A model generated the notes under the pieces. That model was not told where the DNA came from. It worked only from the letters and a program-made list of their open reading frames with translations, and ran no database searches. Both the position numbers and the translations under genes were made by a program. Of a DNA stretch of 64,000 bases, positions 9,455 to 18,434 are shown piece after piece. This DNA comes from Tolypothrix sp. NIES-4075. GTDB lineage: Bacteria; Cyanobacteriota; Cyanobacteriia; Cyanobacteriales; Nostocaceae. The DNA is taken from NCBI RefSeq assembly GCF_002218085.1, contig NZ_BDUC01000003.1, positions 1,036,565-1,100,564 of the forward strand. The letters are read 5' to 3'. How positions within the stretch are numbered: position 1 is the stretch's first letter; each line of letters opens with the position of its first letter.

Positions 9455-9739
9455 TTAGATTGCTGCGCTCAAACCCAAGTCAAGAACGTTACATTATATG
9501 CCTTATTCTACTCGCCCACAATTGTCGCTTTACCCCACCCCGGTTTTGTCTTGCGCCAAAACCTCCCCTCCCCTTAGCAAGGCTATGCATTACCGGGATC
9601 TTTCTTAACATTGCTCAAAGACAGGCAGGACAAGAATGGTGGCGGTGAAAGAGGTTGTGGGGGGTTGACAGGAGGAATACTAGATGGGTAGGAAGAGAAT
9701 ATTAGGGCAGGCGATCGTTAATTATAAAGGGGGTGGATG

Positions 9740-9865
9740 ATGCACTCTTGGGCAGCTTCGGAACTGCGACACGCGGATTTGGGAGATACTCGACGCAAAA
9801 AACGATTAATCAGAATAGTAGAAGACTTGGTAGGACAACCGGGTGAAAGCGTACCCCAAGCGTGA
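9740..9865 (+). pseudogene. IS4-type transposase, N-terminal fragment
   Basis: A 41-residue frame beginning MHSWAASELRHADLGD, continuing TRRKKRLI and ending in PGESVPQA, the N-terminal DNA-binding region of IS4/Tn5-like transposases. It stops at 9863-9865 exactly where the body of the enzyme should follow. Fragment of the element at 9583-10524. Confidence 0.7.
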
Positions 9866-10394
9866 GGAAAATCCGCCACTCTTAATTACTGCAATTAGTT
9901 GGTTGCTATTAACCACTCTGGATGTAAACGGCGTTGATGATGTTGTACGCTGTGTGAGTTGGTACAGTTATCGTTGGTTAATTGAACGTTATCATTACAC
10001 TTTAAAAAGCGGCTGTAGTATTGAAAAACTGCAATTGGAGACAGCCCGTAGAATTGAGATGGCACTTGCCACATATTCGATTGTCGCATGGCGCTTACTA
10101 TGGCTTACGTATGAAGCAAGAATTAATCCTGAACAACCTTGTGACACAGTTTTAGAAACCTATGAATGGCAGTCTTTATGTGCCACCATTTCCCAAACTT
10201 CAAATCCACCACCCGAACCACCATCATTACGAGATGCTGTCCTTTTTATTGCCTATCTTGGTGGCTTTTTAGGCAGAAAAGGTGATGGAGAACCTGGAGT
10301 CAAAACTATTTGGCGAGGTTTACGGCGATTACACGACATTGCTGCCACCTGGAAATTGCTTCACTCCAATTTCCACCATAGCGCTTGTAGTTAA
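9843..10394 (+). pseudogene. IS4-type transposase, C-terminal fragment
   Basis: About 180 residues carrying the IS4 family Y-R-E-K signature (YRWLIERYHYTLKSG, about residue 43) and the downstream C-terminal domain. It overlaps the N-terminal fragment in a different frame. The catalytic DD portion normally lying between them is missing, so a central deletion plus frameshift made this element defective. The catalytic Glu region is retained. Confidence 0.75.
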
Positions 10395-10535
10395 CGATCG
10401 CCCGTGATAATGCCCAATCTACATATTTACTTATCTTTGTCAAGTTCTTCAATAATGTCTCCCTCCACAATCCTATTTATATCTAACTTCTGCCAATGTT
10501 AAGAAAGATCCCGGTAATGCATAGCCTTAGCAAGG

Positions 10536-10911
10536 GGAGGGGTAAGGGGTGGGGTCAAATCAACGTGGAATCAAGGCTTAAACGTGATTGTTGACACCAA
10601 TGGGCTAGACGAAAGCCCCTACCGGGCTGCGTCTATTGTATGCAAGTGAGATTCACTTAGATAATCTATGTTTTGCCAGAAAAGAAATCTTCAACCAAAA
10701 TTCTCTTACCATATTACCACCCCCTGCAACAATCGCGAGTTCAACTTCAGCTCACGGGAATGTCGGAAGTCTTTTTGTATGCCATCAAAAAAGCTATTGT
10801 ATTTTTGATCCCAATCGGTGCATGAGCGATCGCAGCTACCCCAATGCCATAAGCACTGCAAGCATAGAGGAAACCATACGCCGGACTCACGGATAAAAAT
10901 ATTACAATACA
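10536..10911. other. intergenic debris between mobile elements
   Basis: No convincing gene. A short minus-strand frame near 10760-10880 (reading AYGIGVAAIAHAPIGIKNT) could be a decayed membrane protein but is too short to name. A small hairpin AAGTGA/TCACTT lies near 10645. Confidence 0.35.
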
Positions 10912-11085
10912 CTACCCAAATGGTTGCCCCCATCTCTGCCAGCATTCTTTATTAAACGGCGACTTCCATTTTTGAATCAGTGCCTGCTCTAACTGCTGCC
11001 TTGGTTTAGTCTGCACCTGGGTATCCCACCAAAACGCGATATTTACTGCTGTCTGCAACCCATATTGATTCGTGCATCTGCGGTA
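10912..11085 (-). pseudogene. GIY-YIG-nuclease-like C-terminal scrap
   Basis: Two minus-strand frames joined by a shift read SSKYRVLVGYPGAD and then QLEQALIQKWKSPFNKE, ending in WQRWGQPFG before a stop at 10912. The ending resembles C-termini of small GIY-YIG nucleases in cyanobacteria, but the catalytic core is absent. The frame is interrupted, so it is called a remnant. Family call is tentative. Confidence 0.3.
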
Positions 11086-11231
11086 GTAAATTGCCTTTTC
11101 CCCAGAGCGTGATAAATCATTTCTGCGCTTTTCCCAAGCTTCAATCTCAGTTTTTAAGCTAGCTTGGTCAGGAATACGACGTTAAAGACATTTTCTGGTG
11201 TTAGAGAAACAATGTATTTTTTCTTCGGCAT
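11067..11231 (-). pseudogene. IS630-type transposase remnant with central deletion
   Basis: On the minus strand an ATG at 11231 starts MPKKKYIVSLTPE, the N-terminus of IS630-type transposases. After only about 14 residues the sequence jumps to the C-terminal part RRIPDQASLKTEIEAWEKRR, and then, after a frameshift, FTTADARI (11090-11067), the family's end motif. The whole DDE core is missing. It abuts the GIY-YIG-like scrap. Confidence 0.65.
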
Positions 11232-11887
11232 TAGATACACGCATTGCTTTGAGTATCTACAGATTACACTGTTCGTGTATCCATCAATTATTTATTGACA
11301 GACTACTAGCAGTGGTATCGCTTAATCCAAAATCTAACTAAACTTTACAATAGCTTTAATTTTTACTTCTCTAAATCATGAAAATTAGTTTTTTTGGAAA
11401 TGTTTCTCGATCGCGCTAGCAGTAGTCAATTACAACGAATTTACAAAGTTACTACAAAGAAGGGTTTGCTAATATTCATTGGTGAAATGAAGCGATCGCG
11501 GCGATCGCTCAATTGTGTTGGTGATTTTCTTTATTTAAAACTCAAGAGTCAAAAGACGGCAAACACCACTAGATAGTTACGGTTCACCCTAATTACTGAA
11601 AGTGCTTATTCTCATACATTAGACGAAGTGGAAGCAAATGAATCAATGAGCCGATTAGACAAGCCTTGAAGCAACCGTCCCAAACAAGGTTCGGGAAACC
11701 CTCCTTCATAGACTGCCTACACAGGCTCAGTATATATATCAGCATACTTGGGATTAAAGCCCCAGGATTGCCAAAACAAAGGTATTCATGCTGAACTGGC
11801 TGTTTTCTTAAAGTTGGTTCAAAATTTAGTCCTAATTACTCCCATTCATTTTCATTCGTTTGTAGTTATACGGAGCCAGAGCGTAAA
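11232..11887. other. region upstream of dnaK without a convincing gene
   Basis: About 650 bases with scattered HIP1 sites (near 11490) and a short unsupported frame at 11394-11576. It should contain the dnaK promoter. No CIRCE operator (TTAGCACTC/GAGTGCTAA) was seen. Confidence 0.4.
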
Positions 11888-13795
11888 ATGGCAAAAGTAG
11901 TTGGAATTGACTTAGGTACGACAAACTCCTGCGTCGCAGTGATGGAAGGTGGTAAACCCACAGTTATTGCTAACGCGGAAGGTTTTCGGACAACGCCTAG
12001 TGTGGTAGCATTTGCAAAAAATGGCGATCGCTTGGTTGGACAAATCGCCAAGCGTCAAGCGGTGATGAACCCGGAAAACACCTTTTACTCGGTGAAACGC
12101 TTCATCGGACGCCGTTACGACGAAGTAACCAAAGAAACTACTGAAGTTTCTTACAAAGTCGTCAGCAGCAGCGGTAACGTCAAGATAGAATCTCCCGGAC
12201 TTAACAAATCATTTGCACCAGAAGAAATTTCTGCACAAGTTCTTCGCAAACTAGTTGAAGACGCTAGTAAATACCTTGGCGAAACTGTTACCCAAGCTGT
12301 AATTACCGTTCCCGCTTACTTCAACGACTCGCAACGCCAAGCCACCAAAGATGCTGGTAAAATTGCGGGGATCGAAGTTCTGCGGATTATCAACGAACCT
12401 ACAGCAGCTTCTTTGGCATACGGGTTTGATAAAAAAAGTAACGAAACCATCTTAGTATTTGACCTTGGTGGTGGTACTTTCGACGTGTCTGTCCTCGAAG
12501 TAGGTGATGGCGTATTTGAAGTACTAGCGACATCTGGTGATACTCACCTTGGTGGTGACGACTTCGATAAAAAAATCGTTGACTATTTAGCCGACCAGTT
12601 TAAGAAAGACGAAGGTGTCGAACTCCGTAAAGATAGACAAGCTTTACAACGTTTGACTGAAGCCGCAGAAAAAGCAAAAATTGAACTTTCTAGCGTCAGC
12701 CAAGCAGAAATCAACTTGCCATTTATCACCGCTACCCAGGATGGTCCCAAGCACCTGGATATGACCTTGACTCGCGGTAAGTTTGAAGAACTTTGTTCCG
12801 ACTTAATCGACCGTTGCCGCATTCCTGTAGAAAATGCGCTACGTGATGCTAAATTAAGCAAAAACGATATTGATGAAGTCGTGTTGGTTGGTGGTTCTAC
12901 CCGCATTCCCGCCGTGCAACAGGTGGTGAAAACTGTTTTGGGTAAAGACCCTAACCAAAGCGTTAACCCTGATGAAGTTGTAGCCGTTGGTGCTGCTATT
13001 CAAGCGGGTGTGCTTGCTGGTGATGTTACGGGCATTCTGTTGTTAGATGTGTCACCTTTGTCCTTGGGTGTAGAAACCTTAGGCGGTGTGATGACCAAGA
13101 TTATCCCTCGCAACACCACTATTCCCACCAAGAAATCGGAAGTCTTCTCTACCGCAGTGGATGGTCAAAGCAACGTGGAAATTCACGTTCTCCAAGGCGA
13201 ACGCGAAATGTCCAACGATAACAAGAGTTTGGGAACCTTCCGACTTGATGGTATTCCCCCAGCACCTCGCGGTGTACCTCAAATTGAAGTTACCTTTGAC
13301 ATTGACGCTAACGGTATTCTCAACGTTACCGCCAAAGACAAAGGCACTGGTAAGGAACAGTCTATCAGCATTACAGGCGCTTCTACCCTCGACAAAACCG
13401 ATGTTGAGCGCATGGTAAGAGAAGCTGAACAAAACGCTTCTACTGACAAAGAGCGTCGTGAGAAAATTGAACGCAAGAATCAAGCCGATTCGTTGTCATA
13501 CCAAGCTGAGAAGCAGTTGCAAGAATTAGGCGACAAAGTTCCCGAAGCTGACAAAACCAAAGTTGAAGGTTTGGTGAAAGACTTACGGGATGCTATTTCC
13601 AAGGAAGACGACGAGCAAATCAAGAAGTTGATGCCAGAATTACAACAAGCGCTATTTGCTGTTGGTAGCAATCTTTATCAACAAGGTGGTGGCGGTGCTA
13701 CTGGAGGTGCTGAACCTCAAGATGGCGGTTCTACCTCTTCTGGTAGCGGTAGCGGTGATGATGTGATTGATGCTGATTTCACTGAATCTAAGTAA
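11888..13795 (+). CDS. dnaK: molecular chaperone DnaK (Hsp70)
   Basis: A 635-residue Hsp70 with ATPase motifs GIDLGTTNSCVAVMEG near the N-terminus, the phosphate-2 region DLGGGTFDVSVLEVGDG, the adenosine motif VLVGGSTRIPAVQ, a substrate-binding domain, helical lid and Gly/Ser-rich tail ending DDVIDADFTESK. It uses ATP to bind and release unfolded proteins in the cytosol with DnaJ and GrpE, neither of which is adjacent. Cyanobacteria usually have several dnaK genes; the usual length and the conserved tail suggest the main housekeeping type. Start at ATG 11888 gives MAKVVGIDLG. Confidence 0.97.
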   Translation: MAKVVGIDLGTTNSCVAVMEGGKPTVIANAEGFRTTPSVVAFAKNGDRLVGQIAKRQAVMNPENTFYSVKRFIGRRYDEVTKETTEVSYKVVSSSGNVKIESPGLNKSFAPEEISAQVLRKLVEDASKYLGETVTQAVITVPAYFNDSQRQATKDAGKIAGIEVLRIINEPTAASLAYGFDKKSNETILVFDLGGGTFDVSVLEVGDGVFEVLATSGDTHLGGDDFDKKIVDYLADQFKKDEGVELRKDRQALQRLTEAAEKAKIELSSVSQAEINLPFITATQDGPKHLDMTLTRGKFEELCSDLIDRCRIPVENALRDAKLSKNDIDEVVLVGGSTRIPAVQQVVKTVLGKDPNQSVNPDEVVAVGAAIQAGVLAGDVTGILLLDVSPLSLGVETLGGVMTKIIPRNTTIPTKKSEVFSTAVDGQSNVEIHVLQGEREMSNDNKSLGTFRLDGIPPAPRGVPQIEVTFDIDANGILNVTAKDKGTGKEQSISITGASTLDKTDVERMVREAEQNASTDKERREKIERKNQADSLSYQAEKQLQELGDKVPEADKTKVEGLVKDLRDAISKEDDEQIKKLMPELQQALFAVGSNLYQQGGGGATGGAEPQDGGSTSSGSGSGDDVIDADFTESK

Positions 13796-13818
13796 GTTGC
13801 TAATGGCTAATCGCTAAT

Positions 13819-13856
13819 AACACCATCCAAGGTCTGTCCTTGGGTGGTTATTTTTA
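13819..13856 (+). terminator. rho-independent terminator after dnaK
   Basis: ACCATCCAAGG and CCTTGGGTGGT form a strong stem (one G-T pair) with a short loop, followed by TATTTTTATTTG. It lies 24 bases after the dnaK stop. Confidence 0.85.
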
Positions 13857-13972
13857 TTTGTTAATTAATTCATGGTTATAAGTAATTCGTAGTCAGCAAT
13901 TTACCGCTCAAAATCCTTGCCATGAGCGGTAAACCGCTCACTACGATTCATCGCTGAGTAAGGAGAGAAAAA

Positions 13973-14653
13973 GTGAGATATCCACAATACACACCTTGGA
14001 TGTTGAAAGGCTACGCTATCTCAACTGTGCATTTAGTTGATGTTGATAAGGTGCGCCACTTTATCCCCTCTGAGTTAAATATTATTTCTGTGTTGCCTGG
14101 GAAAACTCTGTGTGTGGTATATGTATCTCATTACGGGTCGGGTTCGGTGTTGGAATACAGTGAGTTAATTGTCATCCCGGCTTTGGTGAGTTATGAAGGT
14201 AAATTCGGCGGTTGGGTTTCGCATATTTATGTAGATAATTCTGATTCTGTGGCTGGTGGTCGAGAAATTTGGGGACTACCAAAGGAAATGGCTGAGTTTA
14301 CCTGGGAAGATAATAAATGTGTAACTGTTCGTCAAAGCAATCGGGTTTTATGTAGTCTTGATTACAAGCAACAAAGCTTAACTTGGCGACAGCGGTTAGG
14401 CGGTTCTGCTTTTAGTACGATGGGTAATGATTTGTTGATGTTTGGCGCTGAATTTGAGTCTCGCTTGGGTTTGATTGGTTCTAGGTTAGAAGTTCCAGGT
14501 GAAAGTCCTTTTGCGGGGATCAATTTGGGTCAGCCTTTTTTAACGGTGAGGTGCGAGGAGATGAGTTTGCAAATTGCGGCGCCACAAGTTGTGGGACAAA
14601 CAAATTATGACCGAATAACGAACCGCCAAGAAGCCAAGGTTGCCAAGGAATAA
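13973..14653 (+). CDS. acetoacetate decarboxylase family protein
   Basis: A 226-residue protein of the acetoacetate decarboxylase fold. Conserved features are GKFGGWVSHIYVDN, then GGREIWGLPKEMAEF, where K104 sits at the position of the Schiff-base lysine of the family. GTG start at 13973 with aaggagag upstream. Members act on small keto acids or related lipophilic compounds, and the actual reaction here is unknown. The last ~13 residues (RITNRQEAKVAKE) are encoded by an interspersed repeat that also occurs at 41446-41532, so the native C-terminus was replaced or extended by repeat insertion. Confidence 0.82.
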   Translation: MRYPQYTPWMLKGYAISTVHLVDVDKVRHFIPSELNIISVLPGKTLCVVYVSHYGSGSVLEYSELIVIPALVSYEGKFGGWVSHIYVDNSDSVAGGREIWGLPKEMAEFTWEDNKCVTVRQSNRVLCSLDYKQQSLTWRQRLGGSAFSTMGNDLLMFGAEFESRLGLIGSRLEVPGESPFAGINLGQPFLTVRCEEMSLQIAAPQVVGQTNYDRITNRQEAKVAKE

Positions 14654-14678
14654 GAGGAGCGAGTTTTGCATAAGTCCC
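14612..14678. repeat. interspersed repeat, copy 1 (GGACTTAYGCA family)
   Basis: Reads cgaataacgaaccgcc... and ends gcgagttttgcataagtcc. It matches the repeat at 41446-41532, which is bounded by CAGGACTTACGCA and its inverse, and the decayed copy at 31755-31836. This copy overlaps the 3' end of the preceding gene. Confidence 0.7.
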
Positions 14679-14842
14679 CCAGATCAGCGCGATCGCCTGT
14701 ACGATTATGCCAGTAACAAAAATGTAATACGCATATTTCAATAATTCTTTATTTTTATCGTAAATAAAAGGGTTTAAGACCCCTACCTCTACAGGTAGAC
14801 CCAGTTTCAGTCGGGGTTTAAATCCCCGTCTGAAATTGTCTT

Positions 14843-14915
14843 TAATTTTGAATTTTGAATTTTGAATTTTGAATTGTTATTCCCTTTCCCCTTTCCCCTT
14901 TCCCCTTTCCCCTTC
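14843..14915. repeat. two simple heptamer repeat tracts
   Basis: Within the 338-base gap before rnz, about four units of TTTTGAA (14843-14875) are followed by about four units of CCCTTTC (14882-14915). Just upstream, 14770-14840 holds a palindromic stretch (gggtttaag...cttaaacc-like and cagtttcagtcgggg/ccccgtctgaaattg). No gene is present. Confidence 0.75.
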
Positions 14916-14991
14916 TTTTTTGTGTTAAACGTGCCACTATAGGATATGTAGCGCCAACCAAATTCAGCAATAGGAAGGCAGGCATAACGTA

Positions 14992-15951
14992 GTGCAGATA
15001 ACATTTTTAGGGACGAGTTCTGGTGTACCGACGCGATCACGCAATGTTTCTAGCGTTGCTCTGAGATTACCACAAAGGGCGGAAATGTGGTTATTTGATT
15101 GTGGCGAAGGTACTCAGCATCAAATTATACGGAGTGAGCTAAAAATCAGCCAACTCTCCCGAATTTTTATCACTCACATGCACGGCGACCATATTTTTGG
15201 TTTAATGGGTCTTCTGGCGACTTGCGGTTTAGCTGGTAATGTAGACCGAATTGATGTTTATGGTCCTCCGGGATTGAATGAATATTTGCAAGCTGCCTCG
15301 CGCTACTCTCACACTCACTTTTCTTACCCTTTAAAAGTTCACGTTGTCCGTCCTGGGATAATTTACGAGGACGATGAATTTACCGTTAGCTGCGGTCCTT
15401 TGCAACACCGCATCACGGCTTTTGGCTACCGCGTCGTCGAAAAAGACCGTTCCGGACGCTTTGATATCGAAAAAGCGAAAGCATTGCAAATTCCTCCCGG
15501 TCGAATTTACGGTCAACTCAAGCGGGGTGAAACTGTTACTCTGAACGATGGACGAGTAATTGATGGCACTCAATTGTGCGGACCGACCGAAATCGGACGC
15601 AAAATTGCTTATTGTACAGATACAGTTTTTTGTGAAGGTGCAGTAGAATTAGCGCAGGATGCAGATGTGTTAATTCATGAAGCGACTTTTGCCCATCAAG
15701 ATGCAGATATGGCTTTTCAACGGTTGCACTCGACAACTACAATGGCTGCACAAACTGCTTTAGGTGCAGGGGCACATCGACTGATTATGACTCATTTTAG
15801 TCCCCGCTACGCTCCGGGAAATTCCGTAGAGTTAAAGGATTTACTTCACGAAGCCCGTGCTATTTTTCCGAAGACAGACATGGCTTATGATTTTTTCACT
15901 TATGAAGTACCCAGACGCCGGGAAGTAGAGTTAACAAAGGCAGGAGTTTGA
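14992..15951 (+). CDS. rnz: ribonuclease Z
   Basis: A 319-residue metallo-beta-lactamase-fold tRNA 3' processing endonuclease. The zinc motif is HMHGDH with H62, H64, D66 and H67. GTSSGVPTRSRN near the N-terminus, the exosite region and the C-terminal LIMTHFSPRY are all standard for RNase Z, as is the length. It removes 3' trailers from tRNA precursors in the cytosol. The start is a GTG at 14992 (MQITFLGTSSG). No operon partner is obvious. Confidence 0.95.
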   Translation: MQITFLGTSSGVPTRSRNVSSVALRLPQRAEMWLFDCGEGTQHQIIRSELKISQLSRIFITHMHGDHIFGLMGLLATCGLAGNVDRIDVYGPPGLNEYLQAASRYSHTHFSYPLKVHVVRPGIIYEDDEFTVSCGPLQHRITAFGYRVVEKDRSGRFDIEKAKALQIPPGRIYGQLKRGETVTLNDGRVIDGTQLCGPTEIGRKIAYCTDTVFCEGAVELAQDADVLIHEATFAHQDADMAFQRLHSTTTMAAQTALGAGAHRLIMTHFSPRYAPGNSVELKDLLHEARAIFPKTDMAYDFFTYEVPRRREVELTKAGV

Positions 15952-15973
15952 ATTTATCAAATTGGGAATTGGG

Positions 15974-16146
15974 TTATTTCATTCTTATCTGGCTTGCCTG
16001 GGGTGCGACAAAAACATCCGCAGCTGCATAAATTAGAGCTAGGGAGACATCATCGTTGAAGTTTCCCAAGTAGTGACACTTAAAGCCGAAGTTGCTTTGC
16101 TCCGTTGGTTGAGAAGCACCAAATACAACTAATTCTAGATTGTCTT
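15974..16146 (-). pseudogene. GT4-type glycosyltransferase fragment
   Basis: On the minus strand a frame from about 16146 to a stop at 15974 reads LELVVFGASQ, then NFGFKCHYLGNFNDDVSLA and IYAAADVFVAP, the donor-domain text just before the E-x7-E motif of GT4 glycosyltransferases. Both ends are missing. It runs head to head into the ABC fragment on the plus strand. Confidence 0.6.
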
Positions 16147-16167
16147 TTTCTTTGGTTTGACTTAAGC

Positions 16168-16896
16168 ATAGAGGCGATCGCCTTCGTTGATGTAGACTTT
16201 GGCTATGACGACAAATTAGTATTACAAAATATTACGCTGACAATCGAACGCGGTCAGATGGTAGCGTTGGTGGAAGCTTCTGGTTCTGGTAAGACAACTA
16301 TGGCAGACTTGCTGGTGCGCTTTTACGATCCTACCGCTGGGAAGATTTTGATTGATAAAGTTGACTTGCGGCAATATCAGCTAGCTTCACTGCGTTCTCA
16401 ACTTGCGGTGGTGAGTCAAGATACTTTTATTTTTAATACGTCTGTTCGCGATAACATTGCTTATGGGTTAGAAAATGTGGACGACGCAGCAATTGAAGAA
16501 GCAGCTAGACTTGCCAATGCTTGGGAATTTATTTTAGATATGCCGGAAAAATTTGCGACTAAATTAGGCGATCGCGGAGTGCGTTTATCTGGTGGTCAAC
16601 GTCAGCGAATTGCGATCGCAAGAGCGCTATTACGCAACCCAGAAATTTTGATTCTTGATGAAGCAACCAGCGCTCTCGACTCAGTTTCCGAACGCTTAGT
16701 TCAGCAGTCTTTAGAAAAATTAGCAGTTGGACGAACAGTAATTGCGATCGCTCATCGACTATCCACCATTTTCCGCGCAGATAAAATCATCGTACTTGAG
16801 CAAGGTCGCATTGTCGAACAAGGAGGATATCAAGAATTAATAACTAAAGGTGGCAAGTTCTGGCAATATCATCAAATGCAGCATGAATTAGTTTAA
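16168..16896 (+). pseudogene. ABC exporter, ATPase half only (HepA/MsbA-like)
   Basis: About 242 residues cover the ATPase domain of a lipid/peptide-type ABC exporter: FVDVDFGYDD start, Walker A-like EASGSGKTT, signature RLSGGQRQRIAIARAL, Walker B LILDEATSALD and switch His in IAIAHRLST. The six-helix membrane domain that should precede it is absent, replaced by 22 unrelated residues, so this is a truncated gene. The first glycine of Walker A is Glu. Related full-length exporters in cyanobacteria include the heterocyst glycolipid/polysaccharide type; a separate ATPase subunit is the alternative reading. Confidence 0.7.
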
Positions 16897-16917
16897 ATGA
16901 AAAAGAGGGGAAAAGGC

Positions 16918-16961
16918 GAGCCACTGCGTTGGGCAGCTTTGCCGACTTGAAGCATGTGGCG
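16918..16961. repeat. interspersed repeat (gagccactgcgttg family)
   Basis: Reads gagccactgcgttgggcag, then a short variable arm and gacttgaagcatgtggcg. The copy inside 57089-57206 has the same ends with a different arm, showing a dispersed hairpin repeat. Confidence 0.6.
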
Positions 16962-17058
16962 TTAAAGGGTAAATGTTGAAGTAATTCAAAGCCAATCGAG
17001 TGATTTTAAATAACATTGCTTTGGAAAACAGCAACGAAGTTGCATTTAAAAAAGTCCC

Positions 17059-17988
17059 TCAAGTTAGCATACCGTTAGAAGCAGTCCAGTGTTTTGCAAA
17101 ATATTCAAAGAGCCATTTATACTTTTGGGAAGTTCTATCAAGATTACTTAAACTGGCTAAAGATTTATCTAAGCCATTATCCCTGAATTTGTTAGAATTA
17201 GTGTAATGAATTGATACTAGGTTATCAAAACTTCTAATTTGCTTTGATTCGGGAACTCTATTATGTAAAGAAATAGGGTAATTGTACTGTGGAGATAAAG
17301 TCCATACCTTTTCTGTCATTGCACATATAGTAGCAGCCATTGTTGTTTGCGAAACATAAAAAATTCCTCCATTTCTTGGTTGTATTTTACTCTCCATAAC
17401 TTTCTCTAAATTATTTTTCCAATTAGAAAACAAGCCCAAATTTCTTTTGACTACAACCAGTCCTGCATTCCAATAAGCCCTAATATTTTTTTGATCGACT
17501 GTAGTAGTCACAAACATATTGTTTTTGGTTCCTACTATTTCATAGAGTTTCTGCCAATACTCTTCATTTGGGTCGTTTTGCCCTTCAGAACCAACATTTT
17601 TAATAAAAACAGGACGTACTCCAATATCATATTCTGAAGGTAATAAAACCTCTTCAGGTTCATTAAACAAAATTTGATCGCTATCTAAAAGAACTAAAAT
17701 ATCTGCATCTAGGTTTTCCTCTGCCCAAGTACCAAGACAAGGTTGATTAGCAAAAGCAAAATCTGGATATTTATTATTTAAGAATTCTCTGACATGAACA
17801 ACATCTAAAGCTTTCAAACTTTTGGAAGTTTTTTGAGAAATTTCTGGAGTATTTCTCACCTCAAAACTATATATGGGAGCATCTTTTAAAGAACCGCCAA
17901 ATTTCCGAATACTCTCCACAAGCAATAGAGAATAATCTTCTATTGGACCTGCTTCTGTACAAATTAGAAAAGCAATGGATGTTGACAT
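17059..17988 (-). CDS. GT-A fold (nucleotide-diphospho-sugar transferase-like) protein
   Basis: A 309-residue protein. DADILVLLDSDQILFNEPEE at about residues 93-112 holds a DxD-like motif (DSDQ) of metal-dependent GT-A glycosyltransferases. The N-terminus MSTSIAFLICTEAGPIEDYS starts the first beta strand of that fold, and NAGLVVVKRN at about residue 181 resembles the acceptor-side motif of GT8-like enzymes. No signal peptide or membrane helix, so it is probably cytosolic. It stands alone between pseudogene debris and the acyltransferase block. The exact family is not recognised. Confidence 0.55.
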   Translation of the reverse strand: MSTSIAFLICTEAGPIEDYSLLLVESIRKFGGSLKDAPIYSFEVRNTPEISQKTSKSLKALDVVHVREFLNNKYPDFAFANQPCLGTWAEENLDADILVLLDSDQILFNEPEEVLLPSEYDIGVRPVFIKNVGSEGQNDPNEEYWQKLYEIVGTKNNMFVTTTVDQKNIRAYWNAGLVVVKRNLGLFSNWKNNLEKVMESKIQPRNGGIFYVSQTTMAATICAMTEKVWTLSPQYNYPISLHNRVPESKQIRSFDNLVSIHYTNSNKFRDNGLDKSLASLSNLDRTSQKYKWLFEYFAKHWTASNGMLT

Positions 17989-18434
17989 AAGTTTAAGCCC
18001 CTTGGTTTATATAACCTCTTGTATGAATAAGTTTTGCAGATACTAATTAATACATTTCAGACAATACTGAATAGACAAGATTGCATAAATATTTTTTTGC
18101 TTCACGCACAAGCACAGCGGACGCTCAGACTGTCCGCTTCTGGCAATCAGAACGCATCCTCGACAGAGGCACAGACAAAGAGTATAAAATTATGACTTTT
18201 GCAATAAGTGTAATAAGTATCTCGATAAAATTACAATACCATATCGTCAACGCTCTTAACAGTGAATAATATAATAAATTTCCCATTAAAAGATATTATT
18301 TATAGTGGCTGTTTAGGAAATTATTCTGATATATTATGGTTGTTTCTTTATTATATGAAAAAGTGTTTCAGTTGTTTTGATAATGAACAAATTTTAGTAT
18401 ATTATATTCCGGACAGGGGAATATAAAAAGCTAT
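17989..18434. other. intergenic region upstream of the acyltransferase block
   Basis: About 445 AT-rich bases. One hairpin (AGCGGAC...GTCCGCT, about 18115-18142) stands out. This gap separates two divergent genes and should hold both promoters; no specific operator was recognised. Confidence 0.4.

Larger units (their letters stand above)
9583..10524 (+). mobile_element. IS4-type element, internally deleted, with perfect ends
   Basis: A 942-bp unit bounded by perfect 30-bp inverted repeats (9583-9612 and 10495-10524, starting CTATGCATTACCGGGATC). It is flanked by an 11-bp direct repeat CCTTAGCAAGG at 9572-9582 and 10525-10535, the size of target duplication typical of the IS4 group. Joining the flanks restores a palindrome (cccctccccttagcaagggg and on), the same repeat family seen intact at 57122-57146. 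The transposase inside is broken, so the element could move only if a related transposase acted on its ends. Confidence 0.88.

Noticed and set aside
9451..9648. 65-codon frame spanning the IS edge
   Set aside because: It crosses the left inverted end of the IS element and reads through simple repeat text, so it cannot be a conserved gene.
11394..11576. 60-codon frame upstream of dnaK
   Set aside because: Built partly of HIP1 repeats, no recognisable motif, no ribosome-binding site.
13079..13483. Long minus-strand frame inside dnaK
   Set aside because: Shadow of dnaK codon bias; no independent features.
16168..16896. Intact ABC transporter ATPase subunit
   Set aside because: The frame is complete over the ATPase, but the type of domain always follows a membrane domain in one chain and the 5' side is replaced by a glycosyltransferase relic, so a truncated gene is more likely.
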